Source: Pseudomonas saliphila
GTDB lineage: Bacteria; Pseudomonadota; Gammaproteobacteria; Pseudomonadales; Pseudomonadaceae
Length of the DNA: 64,000 nucleotides
Assembly (NCBI RefSeq): GCF_008638345.1
Contig: NZ_VTVA01000004.1
Coordinates: forward strand, 237,002 to 301,001
Reading direction: 5' to 3'
The notes beneath the pieces were generated by a model that was given only the letters and a program-made list of their open reading frames with translations, did not search any database and had not been told where the DNA came from. How positions within the stretch are numbered: the first letter of the stretch is position 1; the number at the start of each line of letters is the position of its first letter. Position numbers and translations under genes: made by a program. This document shows, piece after piece, positions 59,775 to 64,000 of the stretch.

Positions 59775-60980
59775 ATGTCATTGAACACCATGGACATCGA
59801 GCTGTACGAATCCGAAGACCCGATCTGGAACCCGGCGCTGTTGACCATTCCGATTCCCGGCATACGCCGTATGGTCAATATGGCCGCGGGCATGAAGGAC
59901 GTGATTCACCTGTCGATCGGTCAGCCCGACCTGCCAACGCCGACCCATATTATCGATGCGACCATCGAGGCGCTGCGTGCGGGCCAGACCGGCTATACCA
60001 TGGATGCCGGGCTGCCCGAATTACTTGAATCGCTGGCGGTGTATTACAGCGATCGCTACCAGCGCAAACTGACCTCGGAAAACATCCTGGTCACCACGGG
60101 CGCCACGGAGGCCATTTATCTGGCGTTGACGGCGGTATCGGCTCCCGGTCGCCACTTCATCGTGCCCGACCCGGCCTTCACCCTCTACGCCCCGCTTATT
60201 CGCATGAACGGTGGCGAAGTAACGGAGGTGCGCACGCGCGTCGAGAACAATCACCAACTTGACCCGCAGGAAGTGATAGACGCGATCGAGCCGCACACCT
60301 ATGCCATCGTGCTCAACTCGCCGAGCAACCCGACTGGCACCGTGTACCCCAGGGAGACTCTGGAAGCCATTCTTGAGGAAGCAGCCTATCGCGATATTCA
60401 GATCATCAGTGACGAGGTCTACGACCACCTGATTTACGACGGCAAGGAGTACCCGTCCATACTGTCCTGTGCCAGCGATATCGACAATGTGATGGTCATG
60501 AGCAGCTTCTCCAAGACCTACAGCATGCCCGGCATGCGTATCGGCTGGATGATCGCCAGCCAGGCGGCAATCAAGAAGCTGCGGCGTTATCACATGTTCA
60601 CCACCACGGTCGCCAATACGCCCTGTCAGTGGGCGGGCGTGGCCGCCCTGCATGGTGACAATGCCTTTATTGATCACATGCGCACCGAGTACCAAAAACG
60701 CCGTGACCGCCTGGTGGAACTGGTCGAACAGACCCCTTATCTCACCGGATACAAACCCGAGGGCGCCTTCTATCTGTTCCCCGCGCTGCCCGAGGGGGTC
60801 AATGGCACGAACGTGGCACTGCGGCTGCTCAAGGAAACCGGGGTCTGCACCATCCCCGGCGAAACCTTCGGCAACCATTGCAGTAACGCCATCCGGTTGA
60901 GCTATTCCACTTCGCTGGAGAATATCGAAGAAGCCTTCGCACGGATTATCCCCTGGATGGAAAAGCAGGACTTTGGATAA
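59775..60980 (+). CDS. Class I PLP aminotransferase
   Basis: The 401-residue product has the class I aminotransferase motifs: HLSIGQPDLPTPTHI, VTTGATEAIYLAL, LNSPSNPTGTVYPRE, DEVYDHLIYDG and PLP lysine Lys247 in SSFSKTYSMPGMRIGW. It is similar to the aspartate/aromatic family of broad specificity. It is the last gene of the operon, 17 bp after the amidase with AGGAGG ahead, and is followed by a strong terminator. Confidence 0.9.
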   Translation: MSLNTMDIELYESEDPIWNPALLTIPIPGIRRMVNMAAGMKDVIHLSIGQPDLPTPTHIIDATIEALRAGQTGYTMDAGLPELLESLAVYYSDRYQRKLTSENILVTTGATEAIYLALTAVSAPGRHFIVPDPAFTLYAPLIRMNGGEVTEVRTRVENNHQLDPQEVIDAIEPHTYAIVLNSPSNPTGTVYPRETLEAILEEAAYRDIQIISDEVYDHLIYDGKEYPSILSCASDIDNVMVMSSFSKTYSMPGMRIGWMIASQAAIKKLRRYHMFTTTVANTPCQWAGVAALHGDNAFIDHMRTEYQKRRDRLVELVEQTPYLTGYKPEGAFYLFPALPEGVNGTNVALRLLKETGVCTIPGETFGNHCSNAIRLSYSTSLENIEEAFARIIPWMEKQDFG

Positions 60981-61003
60981 ACGCGGGGCAACAAGCTGTA
61001 TCG

Positions 61004-61038
61004 CGGGCGCTTACCTCCATCAGGTAAGCGCCCGTTTC
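61004..61038 (+). terminator. Rho-independent terminator of the six-gene operon
   Basis: A perfect 13-bp stem (CGGGCGCTTACCT / AGGTAAGCGCCCG) with a 5-base loop is followed by TTTCTCCTT. It lies 23 bp after the last gene. Confidence 0.88.
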
Positions 61039-61230
61039 TCCTTCACGCTCAGCGGGCCTCAACGCAATACACCCGATGGGTCAGATCAACATTGAGGTTG
61101 AATACTGGCTCCTCGAATTGCCTGCAATTCCGGCTATGCTATTGGCTTGCGAACAGATCGCGATCAGGGTTGGTTGATCGGCCCGGACCGGCCGCCACCG
61201 AGCGATTGACTACCAGCGGAAGCTGCTGCC

Positions 61231-62457
61231 ATGCCCGTCCCCAGTCTCCTTGATAACCTGTACCGCACCCGCTCGCGTCGGGTACTGGCAACCCTCATTC
61301 GACTGCTGGGTGACTTCGAGCTGGCCGAGGAATCCATGCAGGAAGCCTTTGCCGCCGCCCTGCAGCAGTGGCCTGCCCAGGGCATTCCAGACAATCCAAC
61401 CGCCTGGCTGATCAGCACCGGCCGGCACAAGGGGATCGATCAGATCCGCCGCAGACAGACCGCCAATCAGCATATGCAGCAGCAGATAGAGCTCGGCGAG
61501 ATCCCCGCGCACGCGTTTGATGACAGCAGTGTTGACGATGATCAGCTTCGGCTGATTTTTACCTGCTGTCACCCGAGTCTGGCGATCGAAACCCGACTGG
61601 CGCTGACGCTGCGTGAAATGTGTGGGCTGACCACCGAACAGGTGGCGCGCGGCCTGTTGCAACAACCGGCCACCGTAGCCCAGCGGATTGTGCGGGCCAA
61701 GCGCAAGATTCGTGACGCGGCAATCCCCTACGAGGTGCCCGAAGGCAAGGCGTTAGCCGAGCGTTTGCACAGCGTGTTACGCGTCGTGTATCTGGTATTC
61801 AATGAAGGCTATTCCAGCAGTGAAGGTCAGGCTGTGACTAACGTCAGCCTGGCGGATGAGGCGATTCGTCTCGGCCGGCTATTGAGTTCGCTGCTACCAC
61901 AGGCCGAGGTCTACGGGCTGCTCGCATTGATGTTGCTGCAGGATTCCCGTCGCGCCGCCCGGCAATGTCCTGACGGCGATCTGATCACCCTTGAGCAGCA
62001 GGATCGCAGTCTTTGGGATCGCCGCAAAATCCAGGAAGGGTTGCACTGCCTCGATACAGCGATGCAGTTGCCGCACCCCAGGCTCTATAGCGTGCAGGCT
62101 GCCATCGCCGCCGAACACGCGCGTGCCGCCAGTGCTGGGGAAACCGACTGGCACGAAATCGTGGAACTGTACGATGTACTGATCCGCCTTGATCCCTCCC
62201 CGGTGATTGCCCTGAACCGCGCCGTCGCGGTGGCCATGCGCGACGGACCCGAAGTCGGCCTGACCCTGCTAGCGCAGCTGGCCAATGCTCCGGAGCTGCG
62301 AAACTACTATCTGTATCACGCAGCCAGGGCGGATCTGTGCCGGCGCGCCGGCCACACCAATACTGCACGCGAGGCCTACCAGCAGGCCATTACCCTCACC
62401 CGCCAGGAGCCTGAGCGCCGCTTACTGCAACGGCGACTATCCAGCCTTCAGGGATAA
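61231..62457 (+). CDS. ECF42-type RNA polymerase sigma factor with C-terminal extension
   Basis: The 408-residue protein is about twice the length of a usual ECF sigma. Region 2 is RVLATLIRLLGDFELAEESMQEAFAAALQQWP, with DQIRRRQ as its end. Region 4 contains RLALTLREMCGLTTEQVARGLLQQPATVAQRIVRAKRKIRD. About 200 C-terminal residues follow, as in the ECF42 (DUF6596) group, with helical repeats ending EAYQQAITLTRQEPE. Two DGPF/YCII proteins follow, which is the ECF42 hallmark. No anti-sigma gene is seen; the extension probably regulates the factor. Confidence 0.88.
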   Translation: MPVPSLLDNLYRTRSRRVLATLIRLLGDFELAEESMQEAFAAALQQWPAQGIPDNPTAWLISTGRHKGIDQIRRRQTANQHMQQQIELGEIPAHAFDDSSVDDDQLRLIFTCCHPSLAIETRLALTLREMCGLTTEQVARGLLQQPATVAQRIVRAKRKIRDAAIPYEVPEGKALAERLHSVLRVVYLVFNEGYSSSEGQAVTNVSLADEAIRLGRLLSSLLPQAEVYGLLALMLLQDSRRAARQCPDGDLITLEQQDRSLWDRRKIQEGLHCLDTAMQLPHPRLYSVQAAIAAEHARAASAGETDWHEIVELYDVLIRLDPSPVIALNRAVAVAMRDGPEVGLTLLAQLANAPELRNYYLYHAARADLCRRAGHTNTAREAYQQAITLTRQEPERRLLQRRLSSLQG

Positions 62458-62543
62458 ATTGTCGGTTGAGTGTCGATTTGCGCTACCCCGCCGCGACTAT
62501 TCATGCAAGCAACAGCTTTGCTGATCAAACGACGGAGGGGACC

Positions 62544-63377
62544 ATGAAATTCATGCTTATACGCAGAGCCGATGCCCAGACCGAACAGGGCGTCATGCCA
62601 TCGGAGGCCATGCTCAACGCGATGGCTGAGTACAACGAGAAGATGCAACGCGCCGGCGTGTTTCTGACCGGCGACGGGCTTACGCCAAGCTCTAAAGGCT
62701 ATCGGATCAACTTTGCCGACGGTACGCCGGTGGAGACGCAGGGCCCGTTCGAGCAGAACGAGGTCGTTGCCGGCTACAGTGTGCTGCAGGTCGACTCAGC
62801 GGAAGAGGCCATCGAGTGGGCTAAACAGTGGCCGGTGATGGATGGTGACGGCAATGTCGCGCTGGAGCTACGGCGCTATTACGAGTTGGCGGACTTCGCC
62901 CCTGGCGCCGCACTGGATCGTCATACGCAGCTTGAGCAGCAACGGGCCAAACGTCCGCAGAGTGTAAGTGTGTACCTGGAATTCGATGGTAGCTGCCGGG
63001 AAGCCTTCGCGTTCTACGCTGACACCCTGGGCGGCGACCTGGAAGCCATGCTTACCTATGGCGAAACACCCATGGCCGCCGATTTCCCGACTGAAAGCCA
63101 TGAACTGATCGCCCACGTGCAGATGCGCCTCGGCCGGTACCTGCTCATGGGCGGCGACATGGCAGGTGACTGCGGGCAATCGATAGGTGGCTCAACCATA
63201 GCCCTCGAGTATGGCGATACGAATCAGGGCAAGCAGATCTTCGACCTGCTGGCTGAAGGCGGTTCGGTGAAGATGCCCTTCGACAAGACCTTCTGGGCCG
63301 AGGGTTTCGGCATGCTGACTGACCGCTATGGCGTCAGCTGGATGCTCAATTGCGGCCTGGTCGATCAGCCTGCCTGA
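62544..63377 (+). CDS. YCII/DGPF and VOC (PhnB-like) fusion protein
   Basis: The product (277 residues from ATG 62544) joins a YCII domain (about 1-115) to a PhnB-like vicinal-oxygen-chelate domain (about 133-272, VSVYLEFDGSCREAFAFYADTLGG, SWMLNCG). In the first domain the DGPF tetrapeptide reads QGPF in ETQGPFEQNEVVAGY. GGAGGGGACC precedes the ATG; 26 upstream codons in the frame are ignored. It lies 86 bp after the sigma gene and is presumably in its regulon. Chemistry is unknown. Confidence 0.87.
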   Translation: MKFMLIRRADAQTEQGVMPSEAMLNAMAEYNEKMQRAGVFLTGDGLTPSSKGYRINFADGTPVETQGPFEQNEVVAGYSVLQVDSAEEAIEWAKQWPVMDGDGNVALELRRYYELADFAPGAALDRHTQLEQQRAKRPQSVSVYLEFDGSCREAFAFYADTLGGDLEAMLTYGETPMAADFPTESHELIAHVQMRLGRYLLMGGDMAGDCGQSIGGSTIALEYGDTNQGKQIFDLLAEGGSVKMPFDKTFWAEGFGMLTDRYGVSWMLNCGLVDQPA

Positions 63378-63401
63378 ACTAAACATAAGGAGGATATAAC
63401 G

Positions 63402-63764
63402 ATGAAATACGTCGCCCTGGTGTATCTGCAGGAGAGCCTGATCAATGCCATGTCGGAACAGGAATGGCATGACCTCAATCAGCAATGCGTCGGCTGCGTC
63501 GAGAAACTCACCAGCCAGGGCAAGTACCTGGCTGGTGAGGCATTGCAGCCGACAACAGACGCCACCACCATCCGCGTCCGTGACGGCGAAACGGTGGTCT
63601 CCGACGGCCCCTTCGCCGAGACCAAGGAACAACTTGCCGGCTTCTATCTACTTGATGCCCGCGACCTGAACGAAGCGCTACAACTGGCCAGCCATATCCC
63701 GCCAGCGCACCTTGGCAGCGTTGAAGTCAGACCGGTGCGTGAGTTGCCGCCGAAGGATTCGTAA
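63402..63764 (+). CDS. DGPF-domain (YCII-related) protein
   Basis: The 120-residue protein has the canonical motif VVSDGPFAETKEQLAGFYLLDARDLNEAL and the end HLGSVEVRPVRELPP, typical of DGPF proteins found with ECF42 sigma factors. Function is unknown. It is 24 bp after the fusion protein with an AAGGAGG ribosome site. Confidence 0.9.
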   Translation: MKYVALVYLQESLINAMSEQEWHDLNQQCVGCVEKLTSQGKYLAGEALQPTTDATTIRVRDGETVVSDGPFAETKEQLAGFYLLDARDLNEALQLASHIPPAHLGSVEVRPVRELPPKDS

Positions 63765-63877
63765 AAAAAACGGGAAGTGGAGCACCCCAGACCAGACGCC
63801 TCGCCGCTTTCGTGGGCGACCGAAGGACGCCCAGGTCTAAAGCTGTTTCACTGGTCTCCTACAAATAAGACACGCAA

Positions 63878-63957
63878 CAATGGAGGGCCAGGTTCCATCC
63901 TGGCCAGCGGAGTTGCCTGCGACCCTCATCGTCGAGATGGAACTCGACACTCCATTG
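63878..63957. other. Nested inverted repeats that fold as a three-way junction
   Basis: P1 pairs CAATGGAG (63878-63885) with CTCCATTG (63950-63957). P2 is GGCCAGG / CCTGGCC with a 6-base loop (63886-63905) and stacks directly on P1. P3 is GTCGAG / CTCGAC with a 6-base loop (63931-63948). No gene covers it. It could be a structured RNA, a repeat unit or a mobile-element end; I cannot match it to a known family. Confidence 0.5.
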
Positions 63958-64000
63958 CGCGAGGGTTTGTTCATGATTGTGGTAGCGGCGGCACGCTAGT

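Overview
The window is a GC-rich gammaproteobacterial chromosome segment with the gene content and local order of Pseudomonas sensu lato. Several blocks match the P. aeruginosa order as I remember it: trpF-truA-fimV-usg-asd-leuB-leuD-leuC-LysR; finR/fpr; aroC-MFS-ARD; selD next to a patatin; and gpsA-DUF4389-sixA and fabA-fabB with an acyl-CoA ligase, an alpha/beta hydrolase and a DUF4892 gene nearby. These blocks are joined differently here and some members are missing. A smaller-genome relative, such as the Halopseudomonas/P. pertucinogena group, is a reasonable guess but is not proven. I see no rRNA, tRNA, phage, IS element or CRISPR array.

Layout. 1-9948 (minus): tryptophan (trpF), pseudouridine (truA), FimV, aspartate-semialdehyde (asd and its paralog) and leucine (leuBDC) genes. 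10090-13992 (plus): a LysR regulator and a 976-residue PAS-GGDEF-EAL protein whose EAL half has lost its catalytic residues. 14085-20517: a glycine-zipper lipoprotein-like protein, divergent finR/fpr, an SDR, a small membrane protein, an acireductone-dioxygenase-like cupin lacking metal ligands, an MFS carrier and aroC. 20686-31567: TauE/SafE permease, prmB, Smr protein, selenium genes mnmH-selD, patatin, penicillin/AHL acylase, DUF4892 protein and a hydrolase. 31610-35367 (minus): acyl-CoA ligase and the overlapping gpsA-DUF4389-sixA operon. 35494-40184 (plus): a TonB-dependent receptor, a periplasmic binding protein and a receiver-less histidine kinase, apparently one sensory unit. 40287-45406: an acyl-CoA ligase, fabA-fabB and selA. 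45513-49127: a small secreted protein, a Bcr/CflA exporter and an ABC exporter. 49187-51664 (minus): two tandem paralogous lipoprotein esterases whose shared upstream sequence contains a palindrome. 51871-53049: a MalY/PatB-type lyase, divergent from a six-gene catabolic operon at 53375-60980 (aldehyde dehydrogenase, decarboxylating dehydrogenase, class III aminotransferase, 2-hydroxyacid dehydrogenase, amidase, class I aminotransferase). 61231-63764: an ECF42-type sigma factor with two DGPF/YCII proteins, one fused to a VOC domain. The right edge holds an element that folds as a three-way junction.

How they work together. Most genes are housekeeping: amino-acid synthesis, unsaturated fatty-acid synthesis, glycerol-3-phosphate supply, and translation-factor and tRNA modification. 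Selenium use is split between selD-mnmH and selA; no selB or tRNA-Sec is visible here. The least ordinary parts are the receptor/binding-protein/kinase unit, the six-gene operon, the duplicated esterases, the ECF42 cluster and the three enzyme-like proteins that have lost active-site residues.
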